Source: Bacteroidota bacterium
GTDB lineage: Bacteria > Bacteroidota > Bacteroidia > Bacteroidales > JAAUTT01
Assembly: GCA_020048915.1 (NCBI GenBank)
Contig: JAIFLU010000038.1
Location: forward strand, 2,358-66,357
Reading direction: 5' to 3'
DNA length: 64,000 bases
Every line of letters starts with the position of its first letter. Position 1 is the stretch's first letter. Positions 46,426 through 56,109 of the stretch are shown piece by piece. The notes beneath the pieces were generated by a model. The model searched no databases, was not told the DNA's origin, and saw only the letters and a list, made by a program, of their open reading frames with translations. A program made the position numbers and the translations under genes.

Positions 46426-48008
46426 TAATGGGAACCTCCGCTGACGCATGCTGAGTGACAGGCTGAATGGCAAGCTGAATGACAGGCCGAGTGGCAGGCG
46501 GAATGGCAAGCCGAATGACAGGCATCGTGACAAACATTGATATTGTTCAGCACATCGTTCGACGGGTTGTAAAGGTGATCGGTTTTAACCGGTATATCGT
46601 ATTCGTGCTCGTGGGGATTGGTATTGTAGTAATTGTAATGATAGTAGCTGTGATTCCCGTAATAGTAGTGGTACCATAACCAGTTACTGGCATTGCCTGC
46701 AAATTGTTGTCGTTGGTCTTCAGGAATGTTTTGGTCTTTCCATCGCCCATATTTCTCGCGGTAATGGGCTTTGGTAGCTTCAATATCGCAGTCCCAGGCT
46801 TTCTTCTGGATATTTTTAACAATTAGCTTCATCAGATCTTCGAGCTCCGATTGAGAAAATTCGCCATCGTCGGCGAGCGCATAATATAATTGCGCTTCGT
46901 ATTCACTCAGGTTATTAATTTCGGGCGACCTGTTTACGCGGATTTTTAACGGTGATTTTGTAATTATTTCCATAAATCCTTCGTTTACCATGGCCGAAAC
47001 CATTCCGCTGACAATGCTTTTAAATGGAATTTCGAGGTAAAATGCAATTTCGAGCGGAGAAAGATCTTTACAAATTTTCCCCTCAATATGATAATGCGAA
47101 AGATTCAATTTTGGAGGAGACCAGTCGAGATTATCCCAATTTACATCGTCCATACCGGCTTTGGCCGCTACCATCGATCGGTGCTTTCGGGTTACTACAA
47201 ATAAAAAGAGCAATCCAACCAAAATTCCTCCCCCAATAAGCAGGTTTTTGTCATTCTTTAGTTCACTGAGGGTGAAAGTTCCATCCTGTTCATATAGTTC
47301 TGCGTTCGAAAATAGAAACAATTCACCAGGCATATAGAACTGGGTGCGCATATTGAATCGGCTCGTAGGATGATTCTTATGAAATACCAGCATTAGTTTT
47401 TCGCTATTACTTCGCTGGTAATCGATTAAAAATTTTTCGTTTACAAATTTCTCGGTTAGGATTATTTCTTTATCCATAAAGTATTCGCGAAGGTTTGCCA
47501 AACCCGCAGCAACATCAAAGGGGACAATAACTTTGAGGGTATAATGGTCCATCCCTTCATCATCCTCCCATTCCACAGGCGACCAGTTAAAAACGGTCAA
47601 TAGTTTTCCGGCATCAGAGGTTGTATTGACCAAATAACCGGCTTCGTTAAAATTGGTATTAAAATAAAAAACATATGTTATAGTGCCCGACGGAATTCCA
47701 ACACCATCGGCTAGCACAATGTCCCATTTATCATTCGTGACCTGCGATATTTCAAGTTTATACCTGGTACCGGCATCATCAACTGCATACGATTCGTCGT
47801 GGAACCCGGTAATATTCAATCGGGCATTTCCCGAAAAATAGAACCCGTGGAGGTCTCCTTCGGTAACACGATACTGAATAGTATAAGCCACCGTGGCTTC
47901 GCCCGATTTTTGAAGCTCTACCGTTGTCTCCACAAAATTGATTAATCCTTTGCCTGCAAAAAGATTGCAGGAACTTATGAGCAGAAGAAAAATAAAATAT
48001 TTTCGCAT
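46425..48008 (-). CDS. Membrane protein with C-terminal CHSA repeat tail (DUF2207-like)
   Basis: 527 residues from MRKYFIFLLLISS. Signal peptide 1-18; extracytoplasmic beta-rich domain (20-250) resembling the DUF2207 N-terminal region; one membrane helix at 256-272; a cytoplasmic part with a winged-helix-like segment (312-350); a His/Tyr-rich stretch at 445-470 (WYHYYYGNHSYYHYNYY); and a tail with C493, C497, C501, C505, C509, C513, C517 and C521, one cysteine every four residues: CHDA, six CHSA, CVSG, then GSH. Topology places the tail in the cytoplasm, where the overlapping radical SAM gene product acts. First gene of the three-gene operon. The DUF2207 assignment is moderate; the tail is plain in the sequence. 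Confidence 0.88.
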   Translation of the reverse strand: MRKYFIFLLLISSCNLFAGKGLINFVETTVELQKSGEATVAYTIQYRVTEGDLHGFYFSGNARLNITGFHDESYAVDDAGTRYKLEISQVTNDKWDIVLADGVGIPSGTITYVFYFNTNFNEAGYLVNTTSDAGKLLTVFNWSPVEWEDDEGMDHYTLKVIVPFDVAAGLANLREYFMDKEIILTEKFVNEKFLIDYQRSNSEKLMLVFHKNHPTSRFNMRTQFYMPGELFLFSNAELYEQDGTFTLSELKNDKNLLIGGGILVGLLFLFVVTRKHRSMVAAKAGMDDVNWDNLDWSPPKLNLSHYHIEGKICKDLSPLEIAFYLEIPFKSIVSGMVSAMVNEGFMEIITKSPLKIRVNRSPEINNLSEYEAQLYYALADDGEFSQSELEDLMKLIVKNIQKKAWDCDIEATKAHYREKYGRWKDQNIPEDQRQQFAGNASNWLWYHYYYGNHSYYHYNYYNTNPHEHEYDIPVKTDHLYNPSNDVLNNINVCHDACHSACHSACHSACHSACHSACHSACVSGGSH

Positions 48009-48238
48009 TCCAGTAAAGATTATGACCTGTTTATGATCGAAAATTATGAAAAATATCGAAAACAACTTATAACGAGTTAGTTATTTAGTTTTGTTCTAAA
48101 TGGGAATCTAAACCCGATCTCTGGATATGATTTTTCTATTATTAAAAACATAATGTTTCTCATTAAAAATAAACTGCTTAAATTTAGTTCAGGTTATAAG
48201 AACCATATTTCCAAAATTTTATACTAAACCTGAAGAAA

Positions 48239-49735
48239 ATGAATCGCCTGAAATTAGCTGGTATAACAATCTGTCTAAGCTTGATAATACATCATTCCCT
48301 TGTTGCCCAGCAGCGCCCATCGTTCCACTTTACAACTACTAAGAATTGGATAAATGACCCGAATGGATTGGTTTATTCCAATGGGGAATATCATTTGTTC
48401 TATCAATATAATCCTTTTGGGATTGGTTGGGGCCATATGAGTTGGGCACATGCTGTCAGTAAAGATCTGGTTCTTTGGGAACATTTACCGGTCGCAATAA
48501 TGGAAGATACGGTGATGATTTTTTCGGGAAGTTGTGTGGTGGATAAGAATAATACCAGCGGGTTATTTAAAAAGGAAGGGGATCAAAATCTGGTGGCTAT
48601 TTATACTGCACAGCATACGAATAAGGAAACTCAGGCAATTGCATACAGCGAAGATTTTGGAAGAACTTTCACCAAATATTCGGGTAATCCAGTTCTTGAT
48701 TTGAATAAGAAAGATTTTCGGGATCCAAAGGTGTTTTGGTACGAAAAGCAAAAGAAATGGATCATGGTTGTTTCTTTGCCAACGGAATTTCAAGTAAGGT
48801 TTTATGGTTCGGCAAACCTGATGAAGTGGAATTTGCTTGGGGAATTTGGAAATCAGGGGAATATTGATAAAATTTGGGAGTGCCCCGATTTATTTGAGTT
48901 ACCTATTATAGGAGAACCGGGGAAAACAAAATGGGTGTTATTGATCTCAGGAGCTCACCCAAAAAAGGATTTTGTTGGTATGCAATACTATATCGGCAAT
49001 TTCGACGGAAATGCTTTCACCAACGATAATTTGGCGAATGAAGTTTTGTGGCTCGATTATGGGAAAGATTTTTATGCTGCCGTTACATACAATAATATTT
49101 CTGCAAGCGATGGCCGCAGGATTGCCATCGGTTGGATGAACAACTGGGCCTATGCCGGAAATATCCCGGCAACAGAGTGGCGGGGTTCCATGAATTTCCC
49201 AAGAGAATTAACACTCAAGAAGTTTCATGATGGATACAGGCTTATTCAACAACCAGTTGCTGAAATTAAGAAGCATAGAAAAGAAGAAATTCATATGCAG
49301 GATATTGATTTTCCTGGCGCAAATGCAACGCTTGTAACAACGTGGATTTCTGACAATAGCTACGAACTTGAAATTAAAATTGCCCTGAATAACGCCGAAG
49401 ATGTTAGTTTACAAATTTTAAAGGGGAAACAGTGTTTTACAAGTGTTGGCTATAATAAAAAAGATGCCCGGATGTATGTTGATCGTCAAATGTCCGGTAA
49501 TACAAGTTTTTCGCCACACTTTGCCTCTTTAGATAAAGCTCAGCTAAAGTGCATAAATGGTGTTGTTACCTTGCACATTTTGGTTGATAAAACGCTGGTA
49601 GAAGTATTTGGAAATGATGGTATTGCTGTTATAAGCAGTCAGGTATTTCCAAATGAAGAAAATTTGGGAATTCAATTATTTTCAAAGGGGGGCGAAGCCA
49701 GAATTATATCGTTTAACGGTTGGAAAATTGAATGA
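48239..49735 (+). CDS. Glycoside hydrolase family 32 (fructan beta-fructosidase type)
   Basis: 498 residues. Signal peptide 1-24 (HHSLVAQ). The five-bladed catalytic propeller has all three acidic residues: nucleophile D40 in NWINDPNG, D162 in DFRDPKVFW and acid/base E214 in IWECPDLFE; a C-terminal beta-sandwich follows (HILVDKTLVEVFGNDG). It hydrolyses beta-fructosides such as sucrose, inulin or levan outside the cytoplasm. No SusC/SusD pair or fructokinase is next to it, so it is a lone enzyme rather than part of a full utilisation locus. Confidence 0.95.
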   Translation: MNRLKLAGITICLSLIIHHSLVAQQRPSFHFTTTKNWINDPNGLVYSNGEYHLFYQYNPFGIGWGHMSWAHAVSKDLVLWEHLPVAIMEDTVMIFSGSCVVDKNNTSGLFKKEGDQNLVAIYTAQHTNKETQAIAYSEDFGRTFTKYSGNPVLDLNKKDFRDPKVFWYEKQKKWIMVVSLPTEFQVRFYGSANLMKWNLLGEFGNQGNIDKIWECPDLFELPIIGEPGKTKWVLLISGAHPKKDFVGMQYYIGNFDGNAFTNDNLANEVLWLDYGKDFYAAVTYNNISASDGRRIAIGWMNNWAYAGNIPATEWRGSMNFPRELTLKKFHDGYRLIQQPVAEIKKHRKEEIHMQDIDFPGANATLVTTWISDNSYELEIKIALNNAEDVSLQILKGKQCFTSVGYNKKDARMYVDRQMSGNTSFSPHFASLDKAQLKCINGVVTLHILVDKTLVEVFGNDGIAVISSQVFPNEENLGIQLFSKGGEARIISFNGWKIE

Positions 49736-49787
49736 GAACACCTTTCCTGGCAGATAATTAATAAATTTGTGCATAAAGTCTTTTTCT

Positions 49788-51251
49788 ATGGGATTTTCGT
49801 TCGATAATATATTGCTGATTGGTTCGTTGCTGGTGATTATTAGTGTGCTTGCCAGCAAATCGAACAAGTTTGGGATTCCTTCCATGCTATTATTTTTGGT
49901 TGTTGGGATGCTGGCAGGTTCGGATGGAATTGGGGGAATTTTCTTTTTCGATACCCATATCGCCAAGCTTATCGGAATAATTGCCCTTATCTTAATATTG
50001 TTCTCCGGGGGTATTGATACGCGGTATTCCGACATTAAACCAATTTTGTGGAGGGGAATTACCCTTTCGACCCTTGGGGTATTTCTTACTTCGACCATTG
50101 TAGGTGTGTTTGTAAGCTTAGTAACCGATTTAAGCATTTATGAGGGGTTATTGCTAGGGTCTATTATTTCATCAACCGATGCAGCTTCCGTATTTACCAT
50201 ATTACGGTCCAAGAACTCCGGGTTAAAAGGGAATATTCGTCCCTTACTGGAATTCGAAAGTGGGAGTAATGACCCAATGGCTTATTTTCTTACTATTTTA
50301 TATATTTTTTTAATTCAACATCAGGGAGTATCTTTTATGGAGACAATTCCCCTGTTCTTTAAGCAATTTATTCTTGGTGGTGCATTTGGCATTTTTATGG
50401 GCTATGCTATTCATAGGATTTTTAATAAGATCAAACTGGATTTCGATGGTTTATATTCTGTGCTCTTGTTAGCCTTTGCACTTTTTACCTTTTCGTTTTC
50501 CGATTTTATCGGAGGCAACGGTTTTTTATCGGTTTATATCGCAGCCTGTATTCTCGGTAACAAGGATTTTGTTCACAAACGGAGTCTTACAAAACATTTT
50601 GACGGACAAGCCTGGTTAATGCAGATTATAATGTTTTTAACGCTCGGGCTACTAGTTTTCCCGAAACAATTGATGCCCTTAACGGGAATTGGAATATTGA
50701 TAGCGGTTTTTATAATTTTTATTGCCAGGCCAATAGCGGTTTTTCTTTCGTTAAGTTTTTCGGATTTCAATATCCGTTCGAAACTTTTTATTTCATGGGT
50801 TGGTTTACGCGGTGCCGTACCGGTAATTCTGGCCCTCTATGCCTTAGATGCTGACCTTCCCAATTCCATGCTGATTTTTAACCTTGTATTTTTTATTTCG
50901 GCATTGTCGGTATTAATTCAGGGAACCACTATTCCCTTTGTTTCGAGGGTTCTCCATTTAACGGTTCCGGTAAGCATTCGTAAAAAATCTACCCTCGACA
51001 TTGAATTGGCCAATAAAGTAAAATCTATTTTGGTTGAATTGGAGGTAAACGCCAGTTTTAAATGTGCCAACAAATCAATTATAGATATTACGTTGCCAAA
51101 AGGTATTCTAATTTCAATGATTTCAAGGGGGGAAAGTTATCTTCAGCCCGAGGGAAGCACTGTTATCCTTGTAGGAGATAAATTATCGATTCTGGCAGAT
51201 TCAATTGATGCTTTGCAAGGTTTTTACAAAAGCATTGGGGTTGTTAAATAA
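49788..51251 (+). CDS. Potassium/proton antiporter, CPA1 type (NhaP2/CvrA-like) with TrkA-C domain
   Basis: 487 residues from MGFSFDNILLIG (the frame extends upstream only with a TTG). About 12-13 membrane helices with SSTDAASVFTILRSK and FESGSNDPMAYFLT, the ND motif of CPA1 antiporters, and SWVGLRGAVPVILALYAL. The C-terminal 90 residues form a TrkA-C regulatory domain (LELEVNASFKCANKSI region). It exchanges potassium or sodium for protons across the inner membrane. Alone, convergent with the GH2 gene. Confidence 0.92.
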   Translation: MGFSFDNILLIGSLLVIISVLASKSNKFGIPSMLLFLVVGMLAGSDGIGGIFFFDTHIAKLIGIIALILILFSGGIDTRYSDIKPILWRGITLSTLGVFLTSTIVGVFVSLVTDLSIYEGLLLGSIISSTDAASVFTILRSKNSGLKGNIRPLLEFESGSNDPMAYFLTILYIFLIQHQGVSFMETIPLFFKQFILGGAFGIFMGYAIHRIFNKIKLDFDGLYSVLLLAFALFTFSFSDFIGGNGFLSVYIAACILGNKDFVHKRSLTKHFDGQAWLMQIIMFLTLGLLVFPKQLMPLTGIGILIAVFIIFIARPIAVFLSLSFSDFNIRSKLFISWVGLRGAVPVILALYALDADLPNSMLIFNLVFFISALSVLIQGTTIPFVSRVLHLTVPVSIRKKSTLDIELANKVKSILVELEVNASFKCANKSIIDITLPKGILISMISRGESYLQPEGSTVILVGDKLSILADSIDALQGFYKSIGVVK

Positions 51252-51303
51252 TATCCTTGCTAAATTCTAAATAGAGATAGCGATCATTGATTCAATTAAA
51301 AGA

Positions 51304-51333
51304 AAAAGTCCAGGGTCAAAACCCTGAGCTTTT
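51304..51333. terminator. Bidirectional terminator hairpin between antiporter and GH2 genes
   Basis: AAAAGTCCAGGGT pairs with ACCCTGAGCTTTT (one mismatch and one G-T pair) across CAAA. A-rich on the left and T-rich on the right, so it can serve both convergent genes. Confidence 0.75.
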
Positions 51334-51343
51334 ACATTAGAAC

Positions 51344-54154
51344 TTAATCCATCACAAATACTAACGTAGGATCTAAAGGATATCGTCCAAATTTTTCGCC
51401 ATAAATAGCCAAACCCCCTGGGAGAGCCGAATCAACTTCCAGTCGGATTGTAATTGTTCTGTTTGGGGAATTGGCAATAAGCTGTGCCGGTATATTGGCA
51501 TTTACTAAATAACCATAAGAACCGGCTTCGTTTAATTTATTGTTTTTGGGTTGGGAATACCACGACAGTATTCCACGGTGGTCGGCAGGATCGTCTTCAA
51601 GCACATAACTTCCCACAAATTCTCCGTTAACACGAATTCGAACATTGCTCGGAAACTTGGTTTCATCGGTCATTGGGTAAGAATTCGGGTTCAACCCATT
51701 ATCAAATGTTCCTTTGCCGCGCATATAATCACCTGCCATGCTTTCGCTTTTCGGTTTGTCTTTTCCAAATAACTGCTTGGATGAGGCTTCGATTAATAAC
51801 GAAACATAGTCGATATCGGTAAGATTGATGTATTCTGGAATGGTCACGTTGTATTCAAAAAAACCATAACCAGCTCCGTTTACTTTTAAGCCATCAAAAA
51901 CATTCCATTGCTTTTGGCTCCATTCGGTCGAAGTAAAACTTGATGGGGCAAAACTTAACAGGTGTGTTTTCTTTTCGTTTAGGGAGAAGGGTTGACGGGC
52001 AATATTTTTTTCATCTTCGACCACAAAACTTATAAAATTATGGTGCAAGGGTTTCCCGGCAGCATCTTCGAGGGTAAGTCTTAATACAGCTAATCCAGAA
52101 TGGGAGGGCATATTAACCGGTAATTTGGTTATTTCTTTAAACATCCAGGGTTGATAGGCTACATTCAGTTTAACAGTAGAATATTGTTCAAACCGGCCCA
52201 ATTTGTCCCACCCTACCATCTCAGCCTTAAGGTAAACATTTCGACCATAGTTATGGTCGGTCATAAACGAGGCAATAAGCGGGAGAACAATTGTTTCACC
52301 CGGTTTGGCCTTTCGGCAAATTTCGCCGGGAGTGGAAATATACATGTCGCTGTGGAAATCGTTTATCGACATTCCCGGCACCAATTCTTCAAGACCGGTA
52401 TATTTTCGGGTGCGGTCGAATTTAAAATATCCGTTCCATTCGTTTATTACATCGTGATGTTCGGTATACAGCCAGCCGCAAATTTTTGGGTGCATCCGCA
52501 GTTCATTCATCATCAAATGATAATCCCAACTCCAGTCTACATCGCCGGTACTTCCTTCGTATCCCCAAACATTACCACACTCGCTGTTCATCATGGGTTG
52601 GGTTCCCTGTTTGTTTCCTCCGATATAGTTCCAGGTAGAACCTTCGAATGTTTTTTCGGTGGCATTGTCGAGAAACTCTTTCCATTTATATCCCGGAAGA
52701 TAGACGTGCCAGCTGTTTATGTCCGAAACGACATGATCGTAATTGCAAGCGGAGTTATCTTCGATTAACCGGGAAGGATCGAGTTGTTTGGCCAACCGAT
52801 ACATAGCTGCTACCCAGCTTTGGGTAGCTGGAAGATATTCACGTTTTTTTTCTTCTTTATTGGTGGTGGTAAATAATCCCCAGGTTTCGTTAAACAATAC
52901 CCACGAAAAAATACTTGGATGGTTAAAATCGCGGTTTAACATCCCCCGCATTGCCACTTCCCATTCTTTTTGCTGCGCTTCTTCGGGTTCGCCCCATGAA
53001 TTGGGAACGTCGGCCATGATAAGTAAACCGAGTTTGTCGGCCCAATAAAGTTTGCGGGGAACTTCCACTTTTATATGAATGCGGTTTCCGTTTAATCCGA
53101 TTTGTTTGGAAAGGAGAATTTCGTTTCGCATAAATTCATCCGTAGGAAACGTATAAAAACCATCGGGATGATAGCTTTGATCCAGGGTAAGTTGCAGATA
53201 AATCGGTTTGTTGTTTAAGGATATGTAAGGGTAATTTACACCCGGAAGATTCATCACACTAATTTTTCGCATTCCGAAATAGGTAGTTACCTTATCGGTT
53301 TCCTTATTTTTATCTGTTAAAGATACATTCACGTCATACAAAAACGGATCGTCGAGGTTCCAGAGATGCATTTTTTCAATAGCGATCTGGAATGAAACTT
53401 CGGTAGCACCTTTCTTAACTTTTTGAAGAACTTCGGGTTTTGATTGATTTCCGTTTAAAAAATTAATCTTTAAATCTACATCTGCTGGGGCTGGGGCATT
53501 AAGGGTAGCTTTTACAAAAACCAACGATTTATCAATATCCGGTGTAAAATGAACAAATTTAAGCGAAGCTTGCCCACGGGCCTCCAAATAAACCGTTTGC
53601 CAAATTCCTTTGGCTTCACCATACCCTTGTTTCCCTTCGAGTTTATAGGGGAAAGGCGTATCGTCCACTTTAACAACGATGGTTTGGGTCTGCCCGGCTT
53701 TAAGGTAAGGCGTGAGTTCAAACTCAAAAGGAGTGTACCCTCCCTGATAAGTTCCAAGCTGCTGGCCATTTATCCAAACGGTAGTTTTCCAATCGCAGGC
53801 GCCAAATACTATATACACCTTTTTTCCATCCCAATTCGCAGGTACTTCAATTTTCCGGGCATACCAGGCAATGTCCGCTTCGTTAGCCACACCCGAAAGT
53901 TTCGAACCCCAAGGGAATGGAACCAGAATTTTTTTATTGAACGTTTCGGGATTGGAAAACCATTTTTCGGCTTCCCCGGCATTTTGCTTATCGAATTTGA
54001 AATCCCACCAACCGTTGAGGTTCACCCATTGTTCCCGCATAAAATCGGGACGGGGGTGTTCGGGTAATGGAATAGTTTCAGCATTCTGCCCAAAAGATTG
54101 GAATGTTAAACCGAGAATGAATGCTAAAGCAATGGTTGTTAGAAGTTTTTTCAT
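51344..54154 (-). CDS. Glycoside hydrolase family 2 protein
   Basis: 936 residues from MKKLLTTIALAFILG; one more Met precedes it directly. Signal peptide 1-22 (SFGQ). Sugar-binding jelly-roll domain (40-200, with WVNLNGWWDF and GACDWKTTVWINGQQLGTY), immunoglobulin-like domain (205-300) and TIM barrel, whose acid/base is E423 in SWVLFNETWG; the nucleophile is probably the Glu in MMNSECGNVWGYEG. About 250 extra residues at the C-terminus form further beta domains. Substrate (beta-galactoside, mannoside or glucuronide) cannot be told by eye. With GH32 and GH3 nearby it points to polysaccharide use. Confidence 0.92.
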   Translation of the reverse strand: MKKLLTTIALAFILGLTFQSFGQNAETIPLPEHPRPDFMREQWVNLNGWWDFKFDKQNAGEAEKWFSNPETFNKKILVPFPWGSKLSGVANEADIAWYARKIEVPANWDGKKVYIVFGACDWKTTVWINGQQLGTYQGGYTPFEFELTPYLKAGQTQTIVVKVDDTPFPYKLEGKQGYGEAKGIWQTVYLEARGQASLKFVHFTPDIDKSLVFVKATLNAPAPADVDLKINFLNGNQSKPEVLQKVKKGATEVSFQIAIEKMHLWNLDDPFLYDVNVSLTDKNKETDKVTTYFGMRKISVMNLPGVNYPYISLNNKPIYLQLTLDQSYHPDGFYTFPTDEFMRNEILLSKQIGLNGNRIHIKVEVPRKLYWADKLGLLIMADVPNSWGEPEEAQQKEWEVAMRGMLNRDFNHPSIFSWVLFNETWGLFTTTNKEEKKREYLPATQSWVAAMYRLAKQLDPSRLIEDNSACNYDHVVSDINSWHVYLPGYKWKEFLDNATEKTFEGSTWNYIGGNKQGTQPMMNSECGNVWGYEGSTGDVDWSWDYHLMMNELRMHPKICGWLYTEHHDVINEWNGYFKFDRTRKYTGLEELVPGMSINDFHSDMYISTPGEICRKAKPGETIVLPLIASFMTDHNYGRNVYLKAEMVGWDKLGRFEQYSTVKLNVAYQPWMFKEITKLPVNMPSHSGLAVLRLTLEDAAGKPLHHNFISFVVEDEKNIARQPFSLNEKKTHLLSFAPSSFTSTEWSQKQWNVFDGLKVNGAGYGFFEYNVTIPEYINLTDIDYVSLLIEASSKQLFGKDKPKSESMAGDYMRGKGTFDNGLNPNSYPMTDETKFPSNVRIRVNGEFVGSYVLEDDPADHRGILSWYSQPKNNKLNEAGSYGYLVNANIPAQLIANSPNRTITIRLEVDSALPGGLAIYGEKFGRYPLDPTLVFVMD

Positions 54155-54365
54155 CATTTTATAATTAGATATATGGTTGTCTTGAAACCAAACGGAATCA
54201 ATGGCACTATACATTCCTGTTTTTGATTTTTTTATTCAATCAAAAACGATTATTGTATTAGGTTTGGTATAGACAAGTAAAAGTACGGAAAAGCATTCAA
54301 TGAGCGTTAAATAATTAATGCCAATTCAAAAGTGTGATAGATGTGACACTTAGTTTTGAGAAATC

Positions 54366-54959
54366 TCAGATCCAAATCATTACAATACTTATAATCATTA
54401 GGATAAAAAGGGTGTAGCCCAGCATACGATTGGCTCTTTCCGACTTAAGGATCCGCGAAATTGTATCGCCGAGAAAAACCCATGAAATCATGCATGGAAT
54501 ACCTACCAAGGCAAACAATATAGCAAAAACAAAAACCTTTAGATGGATATTGGCATAGGTTGGCATAAACGCGCTTGCACCGCTTATTGCCATAATCCAG
54601 GCTTTGAAATTAATAAACTGCATTAAAAACCCTTTTCCGAATCCAATTTTCGCAGCATTATCTGAGGTAATTTCCGACCCTAATTTGCTGAGAACAAATG
54701 CCAGATACAGTAGCCAGGCCGATCCAAGTACTTTTAAGATTAATTCGGCCACAGGGTTTTGGGTAATAATTTCGGCAATTCCATAACCAGTTGCTAAAAG
54801 CATAACAAAAAAACCGGCCAAAATCCCAGCCATAAGCTTTCCCGAATCTTTAAATCCATAGTTTTTACCATATGAAAAAAGCAGAAAATTATTCGGACCC
54901 GGAGTAATGGAGGTCACAAAAGCAAAAATGAGGTATCCGGCAAGATTATAACCCAACAT
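54366..54959 (-). CDS. LysE-family amino acid exporter
   Basis: 197 residues with six membrane helices. SITPGPNNFLLFSYGKNYGF near the N-terminus is the LysE/RhtB signature. It exports amino acids or related metabolites. Divergent from the LytTR gene, 51 bases between starts. Confidence 0.92.
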   Translation of the reverse strand: MLGYNLAGYLIFAFVTSITPGPNNFLLFSYGKNYGFKDSGKLMAGILAGFFVMLLATGYGIAEIITQNPVAELILKVLGSAWLLYLAFVLSKLGSEITSDNAAKIGFGKGFLMQFINFKAWIMAISGASAFMPTYANIHLKVFVFAILFALVGIPCMISWVFLGDTISRILKSERANRMLGYTLFILMIISIVMIWI

Positions 54960-55010
54960 GCATTTTAAATGTTTGTTAAACTTTGAATAATTCTTTCTGT
55001 TGGTAAATAT

Positions 55011-55964
55011 ATGAATTCAACGGAAAATGAAAAGGTCAGAAAGCTTATCCATATGCAAATCAGCGGAAATTCATTCAAAATCTTGTATCTTTATACAAGT
55101 TCAATACAAGAGTGCAAAGCGGTGAATCATAAATTAAACCAGTTGGTAGGCTTATTAAACGAGAAGCTAAGACTTTTTTTAAGTATTAGTTTTGGAGTGT
55201 TTTTATTTATTCTTTTCTTTCAACCTTTTCCTTTAGATAATTTCGATTTTAACGACCGTTTGCTTATTGTTGCCGGATTTGGGGCAATTGTCTTTTTATT
55301 TATGTTCCTGATTCAGGTTTTCCTTCCCTGGATAACTGATACCAACTTAAAAAAGGAACAGGAGCCTGTTTTGCCTTCGTATTTTAGCAGCTTCATTATA
55401 TTATCGCTAAGTGCAGTAGCTTTTACATTCTATTTGCGGTATGTAGGATTAGTACCTATCACCTTTTATATTGTATTTAAGATTATCTTGATTTGTCTTG
55501 CACCTGCTGTAGTATTAAGGGTCTATGATTCAAATAAGGAATTGGGACAGCAAAATGATCTGCTGCATGTTGAGAATAAAATACTGCAAAAACAGATTGA
55601 AAAATTCGAAGAAGGAATTTCAGTTAAAACTCTAGAGATTCTTTCGGACAATGCTACTGAAAAATTAACTTTTCAATCAGCCGAAATTGCATTTATTAAA
55701 TCGGCTGATAACTACGTAGAAATTGTTTACAAGGATGGGGAAAATTTTAAAAAGAAATTGATACGAAATACCTTGAAGAATATCGAGCAGCAAACAAAAC
55801 AGTTTTCAAATTTTGTTCGTTGCCATAGAACCTGCATTGTGAATATTCATTCAATTGAGAAGCTGCATAAAAGTTATAATAACCATTGGTTAATTATTAA
55901 GGGTTATCAGGAACAAATACCGGTTTCGCGTCAATACATGCTTAAGCTTAAAGAGTCTCTTTAA
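55011..55964 (+). CDS. Membrane-anchored LytTR DNA-binding regulator
   Basis: 317 residues from the first ATG, but a GTG at 55122 (280 residues) may be the true start: a TATCTTTA box at 55086-55093 looks like a promoter inside the longer reading, and family members usually have about 20 residues before the first helix. Four membrane helices (about 57-75, 83-106, 126-145 and 150-170), a short coiled coil (180-200), and a C-terminal LytTR domain with IAFIKSADNYVEIVYKDG, FVRCHRTCIVN and IPVSRQYMLKLKE. No sensor kinase is adjacent. Confidence 0.88.
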   Translation: MNSTENEKVRKLIHMQISGNSFKILYLYTSSIQECKAVNHKLNQLVGLLNEKLRLFLSISFGVFLFILFFQPFPLDNFDFNDRLLIVAGFGAIVFLFMFLIQVFLPWITDTNLKKEQEPVLPSYFSSFIILSLSAVAFTFYLRYVGLVPITFYIVFKIILICLAPAVVLRVYDSNKELGQQNDLLHVENKILQKQIEKFEEGISVKTLEILSDNATEKLTFQSAEIAFIKSADNYVEIVYKDGENFKKKLIRNTLKNIEQQTKQFSNFVRCHRTCIVNIHSIEKLHKSYNNHWLIIKGYQEQIPVSRQYMLKLKESL

Positions 55965-56109
55965 TTGTTGGGGCGAATACCACCTGCCCTGAAAATCTGA
56001 CATTCGTCCCCGAATAGTATGGTTTATCCCTAATTAAAACCTGTTAATCCCTTCTTTTTGACAGGAATATTTTATGGAAATACCTTTGTCCAAATTTATA
56101 TTGGCAACA

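Noticed and set aside
46426-46533. N-terminal extension of the radical SAM protein (repeats of SFGLPF/LSFSLP type)
   Set aside because: It is the CHSA repeat DNA of the upstream gene read in another frame; the ATG at 46425 overlapping the TAA is the natural start.
46425-46535. Multihaem cytochrome with CX3CH sites in the CHSA tail
   Set aside because: The units are too densely packed for haem groups, the tail is predicted cytoplasmic, and no cytochrome c maturation gene is near.
55970-56011. Hairpin after the LytTR gene (GGGGCGAAT / ATTCGTCCCC)
   Set aside because: The stem is imperfect, the loop is about 20 bases and there is no T-run, so it was not called a terminator.
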